This document shows positions 37,700-46,542 of a DNA stretch of 64,000 nucleotides, piece by piece. The stretch's first letter is position 1. Every line of letters begins with the position of its first letter. Below the pieces are notes generated by a model. That model ran no database searches. It had not been told where the DNA came from and worked only from the letters and a program-made list of their open reading frames with translations. Source of the stretch: Cerasibacillus terrae. GTDB taxonomy: Bacteria; Bacillota; Bacilli; Bacillales; Amphibacillaceae. The translations under genes and the position numbers were made by a program. The stretch is taken from positions 38,901-102,900 of the forward strand of contig NZ_VDUW01000010.1 in NCBI RefSeq assembly GCF_008039555.1. Direction: 5' to 3'.

Positions 37700-37750
37700 C
37701 TAATGTTGCAAAGAGGTTTCTAATTTGGCATTATTTACGGAGTTCGCCAT
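37700..37750 (-). CDS. Possible 16-residue leader peptide upstream of yclQ
   Basis: The reading frame MANSVNNAKLETSLQH has an excellent AAGGAGG 4 bases before its ATG. Its TAG stop overlaps a GTG in the yclQ frame (TAGTGA), with the yclQ ATG 36 bases further. Such a strong ribosome site for so short a frame suggests a translated leader, though it could be a gene remnant. Confidence 0.4.
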   Translation of the reverse strand: MANSVNNAKLETSLQH

Positions 37751-37949
37751 AAACCCTCCTTACAATTTAAATATTTTACTATCGAATGTATTTGATGTAC
37801 AATTACTTATACAGATGTTTTCTTTGCAGGGGTGTACCTTACATTCTTGCAAAGCTTTTTTTATGTCTTTTATTTCTATTTTTTTATATAACATATTCCT
37901 TCTTGCTCCGTAAAAGCACATGCCGTCATACTCCATGCAGCATTAGTGA

Positions 37950-38705
37950 TCAAAAATAAACACAAATTCTTTTATCATTGATTTCTTTGATATCAATATC
38001 CATTTCGTAAATTTCCTTTAATACACATGAATCAATCACATCACATGGTTGACCGTGTTTAACAACTTTCCCATCTTTTAATGCAACAATATTGTCAGAA
38101 TAGCAAGATGCGAAATTAATATCATGGATGACAATAACGACCGTCTTCCCTAATTCTTCTACAAGTTGACGTAGTATTTTCATAATTTGGACAGAATGAC
38201 GCATATCTAAGTTATTTAGTGGTTCATCAAGCATGATATATTCTGTATCTTGTGCAATAACCATCGCGATATGTGCTCTTTGTCGTTGACCACCACTTAA
38301 TTCATCTAGATATTTATCTTGGATACTTTCTAACTCCATATATTCAATAGCCTCATCAACCTTTTCCCAATCTTCTTTTGTTAACTTTCCTTGAGAATAT
38401 GGGAAACGTCCAAATGAAATAAGTTCTCGAATGGTTAACTTTAAATTAATCGAATTACTTTGTTTTAAAATGGAAATGGTTTTTGCTAAATCTTTGTTTT
38501 TAATTTTAGAAATATTATCTCCATCTATAGAAATCTCACCATTATCCTGAGCAATTAACCTCGTAATCATGGAAATCAATGTACTTTTTCCTGCACCATT
38601 CGGACCGATAAATGATGTGATTTTTCCCTTAGGAATGTTTAACGACACATCATCGATTACCTTTTTATTATTATACGATTTCGAAAGATGTTTTACTTTT
38701 ACCAT
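37950..38705 (-). CDS. yclP: Petrobactin-type iron siderophore ABC transporter ATPase YclP
   Basis: A 251-residue FepC-type ATPase with Walker A GPNGAGKSTLISM, signature LSGGQRQRAHIAMVIAQ, Walker B YIMLDEPLNNLDMRH and switch His in VIHDINFAS. It powers import of ferric siderophore through YclN/YclO. AAAGGAG precedes the ATG, and it overlaps yclO by 7 bases. Last gene of the Fur-box-controlled yclNOP unit. Confidence 0.92.
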   Translation of the reverse strand: MVKVKHLSKSYNNKKVIDDVSLNIPKGKITSFIGPNGAGKSTLISMITRLIAQDNGEISIDGDNISKIKNKDLAKTISILKQSNSINLKLTIRELISFGRFPYSQGKLTKEDWEKVDEAIEYMELESIQDKYLDELSGGQRQRAHIAMVIAQDTEYIMLDEPLNNLDMRHSVQIMKILRQLVEELGKTVVIVIHDINFASCYSDNIVALKDGKVVKHGQPCDVIDSCVLKEIYEMDIDIKEINDKRICVYF

Positions 38706-39649
38706 GATTTATTCTCCTTTAACAATAGATAAATGAAGTATATTCCACCAATGAAATTAATAATGACACTGATTGTTGTTTCAAACGTAAATATTTTCTC
38801 CACAATAAATTGTCCACCAATTAAAGCAATGATACTAATCAATGTAGACCCCATAATTAAGTACGCATGTCGATACGTTTTTAAAAATTCATGGGCTAAG
38901 TTAACAACTAGTAATCCCAAAAAGGTAATTGGGCCAATTAATGCCGTTGCAATTGAAATCATAATTGCTACGATTACTAGCAAATGCTTGACAACATGGT
39001 TATATGGAACACCAAGATTAATGGATAAATCTTTCCCTAATGCCAACACATCTAAGTACTTATAGTATCGAAAGAAATAAATCATAACCAAAATAAGCAA
39101 GATAATGGATAAATAAACTAAATCTGTATTGACATTATTGATACTGGCAAACATTTTATCTCGTGCAACCATGAATTCATTCGGATCAATTAATACTTGC
39201 ATGAAGGATGATGCACTATTGAAAAATGTACCTAAAATCAAACCAATTAAAAGTAAAAAGTAAATATTACTGTCTTCACCACGGAATAATAACCGATATA
39301 ACACTAATGAAAATAATATCATTGCGCCAATAGAGATTAAGTAGTTGACATTATTATTCATCATGACGAGTGAATTCGAACCAAAAAGATAGATCATAAA
39401 TGTTTGTACGAGTAAATATAACGAATCAAGCCCCATAATACTGGGTGTTAAAATTCTATTATTCGCAATGGTCATGAAGACCGTCGTAGCAAAAGCAATG
39501 GCTCCACCTGTCAGTATAATGGCAAGAACTTTAATCAATCGACGCGGTAAAACATAATCAATATTTCCAGTTAAATCCCAAAAGACATATAGGAAGATAA
39601 GTGCAATGGCAATGACGAATAGGGTGATTGTTTTTTTCTTATAGTCCAT
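38699..39649 (-). CDS. yclO: Petrobactin-type siderophore ABC permease YclO
   Basis: A 316-residue FecCD-family permease with 8-10 membrane helices. The conserved region LALGKDLSINLGVPYNHVVKHLL and the motif GPITFLGLLVVNLAHEFL are present. It forms the channel with YclN. It overlaps yclN by 11 bases; AAGGAG lies upstream of its ATG. Confidence 0.92.
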   Translation of the reverse strand: MDYKKKTITLFVIAIALIFLYVFWDLTGNIDYVLPRRLIKVLAIILTGGAIAFATTVFMTIANNRILTPSIMGLDSLYLLVQTFMIYLFGSNSLVMMNNNVNYLISIGAMILFSLVLYRLLFRGEDSNIYFLLLIGLILGTFFNSASSFMQVLIDPNEFMVARDKMFASINNVNTDLVYLSIILLILVMIYFFRYYKYLDVLALGKDLSINLGVPYNHVVKHLLVIVAIMISIATALIGPITFLGLLVVNLAHEFLKTYRHAYLIMGSTLISIIALIGGQFIVEKIFTFETTISVIINFIGGIYFIYLLLKENKSW

Positions 39650-40592
39650 ATTTCTTTCTCCTTAGTAATAAATAGAGGAAGATTCCGCTACCAATCACTC
39701 CGACGGTTAAATTAATTGGTATTTCATATGGGTAAATAATGACCCTTCCGATAATGTCACATATTAAGACGAACACGGCACCAAGTGCTGCAGTATGTGC
39801 TAAACTCTTCTTCAAATGATCTCCTCGATAGATCGTAACGATATTCGGGATAATCAATCCTAAAAACGGAATCATGCCTACTGTTAACACAACGGAAGCC
39901 GTTACAAGTGCAACAATAATTAAACCGAGATTAACAACCTGCCTGTAATTCAACCCTAAGTTTTTTGCGAAATCTTCCCCCATTCCAGCAATGGTAAATT
40001 TATTTGCGAAGAAAAAGGCTAATGCTAGAATAGGGATGGTAATAAACATTAATTCGTAATTGCCACTCATAATCATGGAAAAATCGCCTAACATGAAAGA
40101 ACTCATGTTTTGAATTAAATCATATTTATAAGCAAAAAATGTAGAAAGGGAACTAATAATATTCCCAAACATTAAACCAACCAATGGAATGAAAATCGTG
40201 TCTTTAAATTTAATTCTCTCTAAAATCTTCATAAAAATAAGAGTACCTAGTAAAGCAAATACAAAAGCAATGGACACTTTTTGTAAAGGACTTGCACTCG
40301 TAAATACAATAAGTGAGACAAGGATACCTAATCTGGCAGAGTCTAGTGTTCCAGCAGTTGTGGGTGATACAAAACGGTTCCTACTTAACTGCTGCATGAT
40401 TAATCCTACGATACTCATGCTCATACCCGCAATTAGAATACTAATAAGTCGAGGGATTCTACTGGTCCACAAGATTTCCTTTTGATCAGCTGATAACGAG
40501 AAAATATCTAATGGGGATATATCGGATACCCCAATAAATAAAGATGCAATTGAAAAAATAATTAATGATGTGATTAAATAGCGTAGTTTCAT
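39639..40592 (-). CDS. yclN: Petrobactin-type siderophore ABC permease YclN
   Basis: A 317-residue FecCD-family permease. Motifs include WTSRIPRLISILIAGMSMSIVGLIMQQLSRN near the N-terminus and MIPFLGLIIPNIVTIYRGD near 250. It is the first gene of yclNOP. A promoter (TTGACG-16-TATAAT) with a Fur box just downstream lies 75-140 bases upstream, so iron repression is expected. Confidence 0.92.
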   Translation of the reverse strand: MKLRYLITSLIIFSIASLFIGVSDISPLDIFSLSADQKEILWTSRIPRLISILIAGMSMSIVGLIMQQLSRNRFVSPTTAGTLDSARLGILVSLIVFTSASPLQKVSIAFVFALLGTLIFMKILERIKFKDTIFIPLVGLMFGNIISSLSTFFAYKYDLIQNMSSFMLGDFSMIMSGNYELMFITIPILALAFFFANKFTIAGMGEDFAKNLGLNYRQVVNLGLIIVALVTASVVLTVGMIPFLGLIIPNIVTIYRGDHLKKSLAHTAALGAVFVLICDIIGRVIIYPYEIPINLTVGVIGSGIFLYLLLRRKKYGL

Positions 40593-40667
40593 AGAATTCC
40601 CCTAATTCCCGCATTAGTATTCAGATAATTTATAATTATTATTTGATTAAATTCTTTTTAAATAAGT

Positions 40668-40732
40668 GATAATGAGATTCATTCTCACTTGGTGAGCTAA
40701 ATAAATTATATCATAGTCTATAGTTACGTCAA
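40668..40732 (-). promoter_or_regulatory. yclN promoter with Fur box
   Basis: The minus strand has TTGACG (40727-40732), a 16-base spacer and TATAAT (40705-40710). Downstream, GATAATGAGATTCATTCTC (40668-40686) matches 16 of 19 bases of the classical Fur box. Confidence 0.88.
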
Positions 40733-40810
40733 TCATTTTCTTTTATTTTTTCAAGTTCAGTGATGATTATTTATCATAAAAAGATATTGGCCTTCATAAA
40801 TGGAAATCCA

Positions 40811-40847
40811 AAAAAAATAAAGCCGGATGCCCCCGGCTTTATTTATC
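40811..40847 (-). terminator. Terminator of the DsbA-family gene
   Basis: AAATAAAGCCGG pairs with CCGGCTTTATTT around a 6-base loop, with T-runs on the minus strand. The stop codon of the gene lies in the stem. Confidence 0.85.
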
Positions 40848-41567
40848 CTTTTCTTTTATTGTACACCCTTCATCCGTACAATAACTTGTTTCTGGATTTT
40901 CAGGTGTAAGTGTTTGTAATATTGGTTTTTCATTTTCTCGTTCCCAAACTTGTTGAAGCACATCAAGAAATACTTGTGAAGGTTGTGCACCTGATACGGC
41001 ATATTTTTCATTAAATACAAAAAAAGGTACACCTTGAACACCTATTTCTCGTGCTAGTTCTTCCTCTTCTCGAACATACTTAGAATGCTTACAAGATGCT
41101 AACGTGTCTAATACTTCCCTGCGATTTAAGCCAACTTCATGAGCAAGCTCTTCTAAAGTATGATGGTCACTAATTAATTTTGCTTCTGTGAAAAAGGCAT
41201 GAAATAAGCGTTCAGCCATTTCCTTTCCTTTTCCTTTTTTCTCTGCAAATTTAACTAAGCGGTGAGCATCAAATGTATTCGTGTTCTGGAGATTATCCAT
41301 ATCATACGTAAGGCCAACCTCTTTCGCTTGCTGTTTAACTTGTTCTATCATTTCTTTTGCCTTTTGCAAGCTCATTCCATACTTTCCAGCCAAGAGGGCC
41401 GCATAATTCTTTCCAGGAATATGTTTTGCTTGGGGATCTAGTTCGTAGCTTTTAAATTTAATAGTAACAGCATTTTTATGAGGAAAATCTTCTAATGCCT
41501 TTTCTAAACGACGTTTCCCAATAAAGCAAAACGGGCAAGAAAAGTCAGACCAAATTTCAATTTTCAT
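40839..41567 (-). CDS. DsbA/FrnE-family dithiol-disulfide oxidoreductase
   Basis: A 242-residue cytoplasmic thioredoxin-fold protein with the active CPFC in WSDFSCPFCFIGKRRLE (about residues 9-25), a helical insertion, and the cis-Pro loop GVQGVPFFVFNEKYAVSGAQP near 195. The C-terminal tail has two extra Cys (YCTDEGC). It resembles B. subtilis YwbO/FrnE types. The substrate is unknown. The ATG at 41567 is used with AAGAGGTG upstream. Confidence 0.85.
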   Translation of the reverse strand: MKIEIWSDFSCPFCFIGKRRLEKALEDFPHKNAVTIKFKSYELDPQAKHIPGKNYAALLAGKYGMSLQKAKEMIEQVKQQAKEVGLTYDMDNLQNTNTFDAHRLVKFAEKKGKGKEMAERLFHAFFTEAKLISDHHTLEELAHEVGLNRREVLDTLASCKHSKYVREEEELAREIGVQGVPFFVFNEKYAVSGAQPSQVFLDVLQQVWERENEKPILQTLTPENPETSYCTDEGCTIKEKDK

Positions 41568-41706
41568 TTTGTGCACCTCTTTTCTTTCATGTATTTTAGC
41601 ATAGAGATGCCTAGTTTTATAATATTGTGCTTATAAAGGAAATCATTCCCTGATTTGATAACTTTACACTATTTATACAGTAGAAATTACTTTGTAAAAC
41701 ATGACC

Positions 41707-41742
41707 ACTAAAAAAGCTAGAGAGTGCTCTCTAGCTTTTTTC
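41707..41742 (-). terminator. Terminator of the isopentenyl-diphosphate isomerase gene
   Basis: AAAAAGCTAGAGAG pairs with CTCTCTAGCTTTTT around a very short loop. It overlaps the stop codon at 41731. Confidence 0.85.
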
Positions 41743-42786
41743 CATTAATGATTTTCCCATAATTTCTACACGGTTTGTTTCTTTTAAATCTGTTAGTGTT
41801 TTAACACCGATTCCAAACATCGTAATTTTTAACTCTAATTCAATCTGTTCCATCACTTGTAGGACCGATTCAACAGATTCCGTAGCAGCTTCTAATAAAA
41901 CCCGAGCAAATCCAATCATGTCTGCACCAATTGTGATTGCTTTTGCGGCATCATGACCTGTTTTCATTCCACCACTTGCAACCAAAGGAACATCCGGAAG
42001 ATGACTACGGACAGAAACAAGACAATCCTTCGTTGGAATTCCCCACTGATTAAAACTTTCAGCAGCAGCCTTTCGTAATGGATCATTTGAACGGAGCTTT
42101 TCAACCTGACTCCATGATGTTCCACCGGCTCCCGCAACATCAATGTAAGAAATACCTACCTGGTGTAATTGTTTTGCTATATGACCATCAATCCCAAAAC
42201 CAACCTCTTTCACACCAACAGGAACAGATACCTTTTTACATACTTCTTCTATTTTAGGTAATAAATTTTCAAAATTTACATCGCCTTCATCTTGAAAAAT
42301 TTCTTGTAAACTATTTAAATGTAGTACAAGCGAGTCTGCCTCTGTCATTTCCACAATACGTTCTGCTTCTTCTGCCCCATAACCATAATTCAATTGAACA
42401 GCACCCAAATTGGCAATGAGTGGTGAGTTCGGAGCTTGTTTGCGAATGAGAAACGACTCTTGATGTGCTGTACTTTCTAATAATGCCCTCGTTGAACCTA
42501 GAGCAATTGCCCATCCTTTTTCTTCAGCAGCAATTGCTAGATTTTGATTGATTTTAGCTGCTAATTTAGAACCACCTGTCATTGAACTTACTAGAAAAGG
42601 AGCTTGGACTGTTTTTCCTAAAAAAGATGTTCTTAATGTAATATCATGAAAGTTAATTTCAGGTAGTGCATTATGAATAAAAGATATTCCTTCTAACCCT
42701 GTGGATTTATTAACACCTTCCACCTGATCTGTTAAACAAAGGCGAATATGCTCTGTTTTTCGTTTATTAATTCCCGATTCTGACAT
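41731..42786 (-). CDS. fni: Type 2 isopentenyl-diphosphate delta-isomerase
   Basis: A 351-residue FMN-dependent IDI-2 that interconverts IPP and DMAPP for isoprenoid synthesis. Typical segments are RKTEHIRLCL at the N-terminus, FLVSSMTGG near 68, VGVKEVGFGI near 195, DVAGAGGTSW near 213 and VASGGMKTGHDAAKAITIGAD near 267. AGGATG precedes the ATG. It is monocistronic. Confidence 0.94.
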   Translation of the reverse strand: MSESGINKRKTEHIRLCLTDQVEGVNKSTGLEGISFIHNALPEINFHDITLRTSFLGKTVQAPFLVSSMTGGSKLAAKINQNLAIAAEEKGWAIALGSTRALLESTAHQESFLIRKQAPNSPLIANLGAVQLNYGYGAEEAERIVEMTEADSLVLHLNSLQEIFQDEGDVNFENLLPKIEEVCKKVSVPVGVKEVGFGIDGHIAKQLHQVGISYIDVAGAGGTSWSQVEKLRSNDPLRKAAAESFNQWGIPTKDCLVSVRSHLPDVPLVASGGMKTGHDAAKAITIGADMIGFARVLLEAATESVESVLQVMEQIELELKITMFGIGVKTLTDLKETNRVEIMGKSLMEKS

Positions 42787-42927
42787 ACTTTCACATCCTA
42801 TGATTTTTTCAAATATACTTCTTGTAAAAATTCATTTTATCTATATCTTTCATATTAAATATAACTTCTTTAAGTACCTACATCATATCAAAAATTAACT
42901 GAAAGTGAAATTACAGAGATGTCAAAG

Positions 42928-43863
42928 TTATGAACCTTCCTCAACTGGTACAGGAACATTGTGAATAATTTCTTCCACCACCTCTTCTGGTGTTTTTTTA
43001 ATCGTCCCTTCCATTGTCAAAATTAAACGATGGGGAAACACATATGGTACTAAAGATTTGATGTCATCAGGACGAATATATTTCCGATTTTCGATAAAAG
43101 CCTTTGCTTGAGCAGCACGCATAAGAGCCAATAAGCCACGAGGACTGATACCTAACTCTACATCTGGATGCTCCCTTGATGCATGAACGAGATTTAGTAA
43201 GTAATCAGAAACAACATCTGACAGTACTACTTCCTTTATTTCTTCCAGGAGTGAACGAATTTTATCCAACGAAAGTATTGGAATGATGTCATCATACGGA
43301 TCATCCACACGATACGTCTGTAAAATACGTCTTTCTTCTTCTTTAGAGGGATAGCCTAAATCAATACGAAATAAAAATCTGTCTAGTTGTGCCTCTGGTA
43401 ATGGGAATGTTCCGTAATTACTTTCTACTGGATTTTGTGTAGCTAGGACAATAAATGGTTTACTAATCCCCATTGTTTCTCCATCTACTGTTGTCTGATA
43501 TTCTTCCATAACCTCTAATAAACTGGATTGCGTTTTTGGTGTGGCACGATTTATTTCATCTGCAAGCAGAACATTTGCCATTACTGGACCTTCTCGTAGT
43601 TCAAATTCTTGTGTTTTCGGATTAAAAAAACGAATTCCAGTTACATCACTAGGTAACACATCAGGAGTAAATTGAATCCGATTAAAGTCCCCATCGATGA
43701 CTTTAGCGAAGCTTTTGGCTAATTTTGTTTTTCCAGTTCCAGGCACACTTTCTAATAAAACATGACCTTCTGCTAAAAGTGCGATAAATAGTAAGTCAAC
43801 TACTTCTTCTTTGCCAAAAATTACGTTATTTAATGACTGTTTTGCATGTTGTATTTCTTCCAA
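42928..43863 (-). CDS. MoxR-family AAA+ ATPase (YeaC-like)
   Basis: A 311-residue MoxR ATPase with Walker A ESVPGTGKTKLAKSFA (about residues 38-53), Walker B VLLADEINRATPKTQSSLLEVMEE, sensor 1 VLATQNPVE and the C-terminal lid. MoxR proteins act as chaperones with VWA or DUF58 partners; a DUF58 gene lies divergently next door. The TTG at 43863 (LEEIQHAKQ) has GGGGGG 6 bases upstream; the ATG at 43902 has no good site. Confidence 0.9.
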   Translation of the reverse strand: MEEIQHAKQSLNNVIFGKEEVVDLLFIALLAEGHVLLESVPGTGKTKLAKSFAKVIDGDFNRIQFTPDVLPSDVTGIRFFNPKTQEFELREGPVMANVLLADEINRATPKTQSSLLEVMEEYQTTVDGETMGISKPFIVLATQNPVESNYGTFPLPEAQLDRFLFRIDLGYPSKEEERRILQTYRVDDPYDDIIPILSLDKIRSLLEEIKEVVLSDVVSDYLLNLVHASREHPDVELGISPRGLLALMRAAQAKAFIENRKYIRPDDIKSLVPYVFPHRLILTMEGTIKKTPEEVVEEIIHNVPVPVEEGS

Positions 43864-44101
43864 GTTGATCCCCCCATTGTACTTATTTTCTTCCTTTTTC
43901 ATTTACATTTGATGAGAACCTTGTTGGATTTTTCTTATCCATATATTTTTTAGGCAAACTTATTTACATTAACTATATCAAAAATCATTCAATTATAAAC
44001 TGAAAATTATTAATTTAATAAATTTACTACTACCGATTCCTGTGAAAATATGTCATAATAACGATAGTTAGTGATTGACGCGAATGAAGGATGTGAAAGG
44101 T

Positions 44102-45313
44102 ATGGAATGGCGTAAAGAGTTTGATTCAAATTATACCCATTATATTAACTTCCTCTTATATGCGATGACTTTTCTTCTCATCATCAGTATTTTTTCAAAG
44201 AAGATATATTTATTTGCGATTATTGGTTTATTTACGGCATATCTTTTACTAAGTAAATGGTATGATGCCGTATTAGCACGTAATTTATTTCTATATAATA
44301 CTAAGAAGAATAATATTCGCCTATTTCAAGGTGAGCATGACGAAATCATGTTTCAATTTGAGAATCATGCAAGGATCCCTTTTTTAAATGGGGTATTCGA
44401 ATTTCAAATAGGCTCTGAGATAGAAATAGATGGGCATAAAACGGAAGAAAAATTGAGGTCAGTTAAGGTTCCCTTTTCAATAACTGGAAAAGGAAAAACA
44501 ACCTTAAAGTTACCAATCACTGCAATTAGAAGAGGGACAGTCACAATAACACGGATTTCCTATGAATTTCCACATTTATTTAATTTTAATATCGTTCGTT
44601 TACATTATTTACCTTATTATCATCAAGAAATCATTGTGTACCCTAAATTAAAACCGGTTCAGGGACTAGAAGAATTGACTCAAGTACAAGATGGTAATCA
44701 GCGTACGTATTATTCTCCATTTGAAGATATCTTAAGTCCAATTGGAACTAGAAATTATGAATTTAGTGATTCCTTTCAACGAATTAATTGGAAAGCTACT
44801 GCTAAAACACAACAACTACAAACGAATGTTTACGACAAGGTAGTAGAACATTCCTTCTTGTTTATTGTAAATTTGCAATCAAAGTGTCGTTGGGATTCTA
44901 TGAAAACAAGTCAATATCAAGAAGATATACTTTCCTATACTGCATATTTATGTCACCATGCAACAAAAGAAGGGCATCTCTATGAAATCTATATGAATGA
45001 TAGGAGACTTGGAAAAGCTAATTACGCTCATTTACCTGAAGGAGAAGGAAAACCTCATTATGCTCATTCACTCGAAATGCTAGCTAGAGTTCGGAAGTAT
45101 ACACTTATTTATCCATTTGATCATATGATCTACCAAGTGGGACAACGCTTAGGAAAGCCACGAACAGTTATTATTGTTGGCGACATACAACCAAAGGATA
45201 GAAAGATGTTGTATTTATGGAGTAAACAACACCATATCTTTTACACACATATGACAACAGATGGAGCCTTTATCAACCTCTGGAACAAAGGGGTGATAGG
45301 TCATGCAGAATAA
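44102..45313 (+). CDS. DUF58 protein (YeaD-like)
   Basis: A 403-residue protein with two N-terminal membrane helices (about residues 18-55), an extracytoplasmic or cytoplasmic beta-rich middle, and the DUF58 core with PFEDILSPIGTRNYEFSDSFQRINWKATAKTQQL (about 215-250), the hallmark RxYxxGDxxRxIxWKxTA-like region. It is usually the partner of a MoxR ATPase. The ATG at 44102 is chosen 10 bases after AAGGA; in-frame TTG (44075), ATG (44084) and GTG (44093) lie upstream. It overlaps the next gene by 11 bases. Confidence 0.82.
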   Translation: MEWRKEFDSNYTHYINFLLYAMTFLLIISIFSKKIYLFAIIGLFTAYLLLSKWYDAVLARNLFLYNTKKNNIRLFQGEHDEIMFQFENHARIPFLNGVFEFQIGSEIEIDGHKTEEKLRSVKVPFSITGKGKTTLKLPITAIRRGTVTITRISYEFPHLFNFNIVRLHYLPYYHQEIIVYPKLKPVQGLEELTQVQDGNQRTYYSPFEDILSPIGTRNYEFSDSFQRINWKATAKTQQLQTNVYDKVVEHSFLFIVNLQSKCRWDSMKTSQYQEDILSYTAYLCHHATKEGHLYEIYMNDRRLGKANYAHLPEGEGKPHYAHSLEMLARVRKYTLIYPFDHMIYQVGQRLGKPRTVIIVGDIQPKDRKMLYLWSKQHHIFYTHMTTDGAFINLWNKGVIGHAE

Positions 45314-46502
45314 ACAACTAACCATTACGTATGGATACTACTTTTATAGTGAAGCTATCATTAGCTTTCTAATCATCTTGCCAATCATAAATACCTTTTA
45401 TCAATGGAAACCATATCTACTTTATTTAGCATTAGCAATCGTTATAACGGTTCTATTCTCCCTTATCCATATGAGAACAAAGCGATACGCCATTTTCATG
45501 ATTGCAGGTGTAGGTATTCTAGTATTATTTTCCTTATGTGGCTTTCCTTTCGCATTATCTTTCCTTTTCACTGTTCTATTAACTTGGAGGTATATTCATA
45601 TACAGAATAAAAAAGATATTGAGCGTGACCGATTATATGTAAAACTAATCCTGTTATTAAGCATTTTCCATATACTAGTTTACGCGGAAAATATTGTTCT
45701 TATTTTTCCTTTTTTGCAATTATTACTTGGTATTACGGTTCAGATGATTAGAGATCTCATAACAGTAGAAAAGAAAGATAGAAAACGGATAGACTTTCGT
45801 ATCTGGATATATATTCTGTTAACTTTTGTAATTGGTGCTGGGGGATTGTTATTTGTTTCTAACTATATAAAAACAGCTTTTCAGACAATCTGGTGGATAC
45901 TCAGTTCCATTATCGCGTTTATTCTTAGCTTACCATTGTACTTACTAGAATTTTTAAATTTTGATTATCATACGGATTATGAACCACCAGAAAATCAGCA
46001 AATAAAAGAAGAAAGGATGAACGAGCAACAACCGGCCATGGATTCATCTATTATTGAAAATAATGTGGATTTTTTTTATTGGATTATTGCTATCCTAGCC
46101 TTCATAGCAGTCACCTTACTGATCGTTCGCCATTTTAAAAAGAAGCTCCCTGATCGACCTGAGTATGTTTCCCATCATAATATTACTTATGAACATTTAC
46201 TAGATAAGCAGAAAAACAGGAAAGGGGTGTTTTTCTCAAAACGATATTTCCATGCCCCAAATCATCCTATCCGGAAATTAGTACATCAATTTGAAAAACG
46301 AGCAGCAAAAAGCGGAAAAGAAAGAAAGCCATTTGAAACATTAGAAGAATGGCTAACACGAATCGGCTTTACAACATATTTAAATACTTACCAAAAGGTA
46401 CGCTACGGAAATGAAACGGTAACCGAAATAGAAAAAAGACAATTAAAAAACCAACTAAAAAAGATGTCCGCGCAAATAGAAAATGACAATAAGCCAAAAT
46501 AA
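45303..46502 (+). CDS. Membrane protein with C-terminal DUF4129-like region
   Basis: A 399-residue protein with about six membrane helices in the first 220 residues, another near 255-275, and a cytoplasmic tail whose end (FETLEEWLTRIGFTTYLNTYQKVRYGNETVTEIEKRQL) fits DUF4129. In related Bacillus loci a large transglutaminase-like membrane protein (YebA) occupies this place. Here no transglutaminase core is seen. It overlaps the DUF58 gene, so the two are translated together. Confidence 0.65.
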   Translation: MQNKQLTITYGYYFYSEAIISFLIILPIINTFYQWKPYLLYLALAIVITVLFSLIHMRTKRYAIFMIAGVGILVLFSLCGFPFALSFLFTVLLTWRYIHIQNKKDIERDRLYVKLILLLSIFHILVYAENIVLIFPFLQLLLGITVQMIRDLITVEKKDRKRIDFRIWIYILLTFVIGAGGLLFVSNYIKTAFQTIWWILSSIIAFILSLPLYLLEFLNFDYHTDYEPPENQQIKEERMNEQQPAMDSSIIENNVDFFYWIIAILAFIAVTLLIVRHFKKKLPDRPEYVSHHNITYEHLLDKQKNRKGVFFSKRYFHAPNHPIRKLVHQFEKRAAKSGKERKPFETLEEWLTRIGFTTYLNTYQKVRYGNETVTEIEKRQLKNQLKKMSAQIENDNKPK

Positions 46503-46542
46503 CACCCCTCTCTCATAGAGTGTTACTTTGGCTTATTTCTTA
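46487..46542. terminator. Bidirectional terminator between the DUF4129 and MBL genes
   Basis: AATAAGCCAAA and TTTGGCTTATT form the outer stem and AACAC/GTGTT the inner one. The stem overlaps the 3' ends of both convergent genes. Confidence 0.8.

Noticed and set aside
37831..37862. Plus-strand terminator CTTTGCA / TGCAAAG with T-run
   Set aside because: No plus-strand gene ends there. On the minus strand it could end yclNOP, but the minus T-tract is weak, so I did not list it as a firm terminator.
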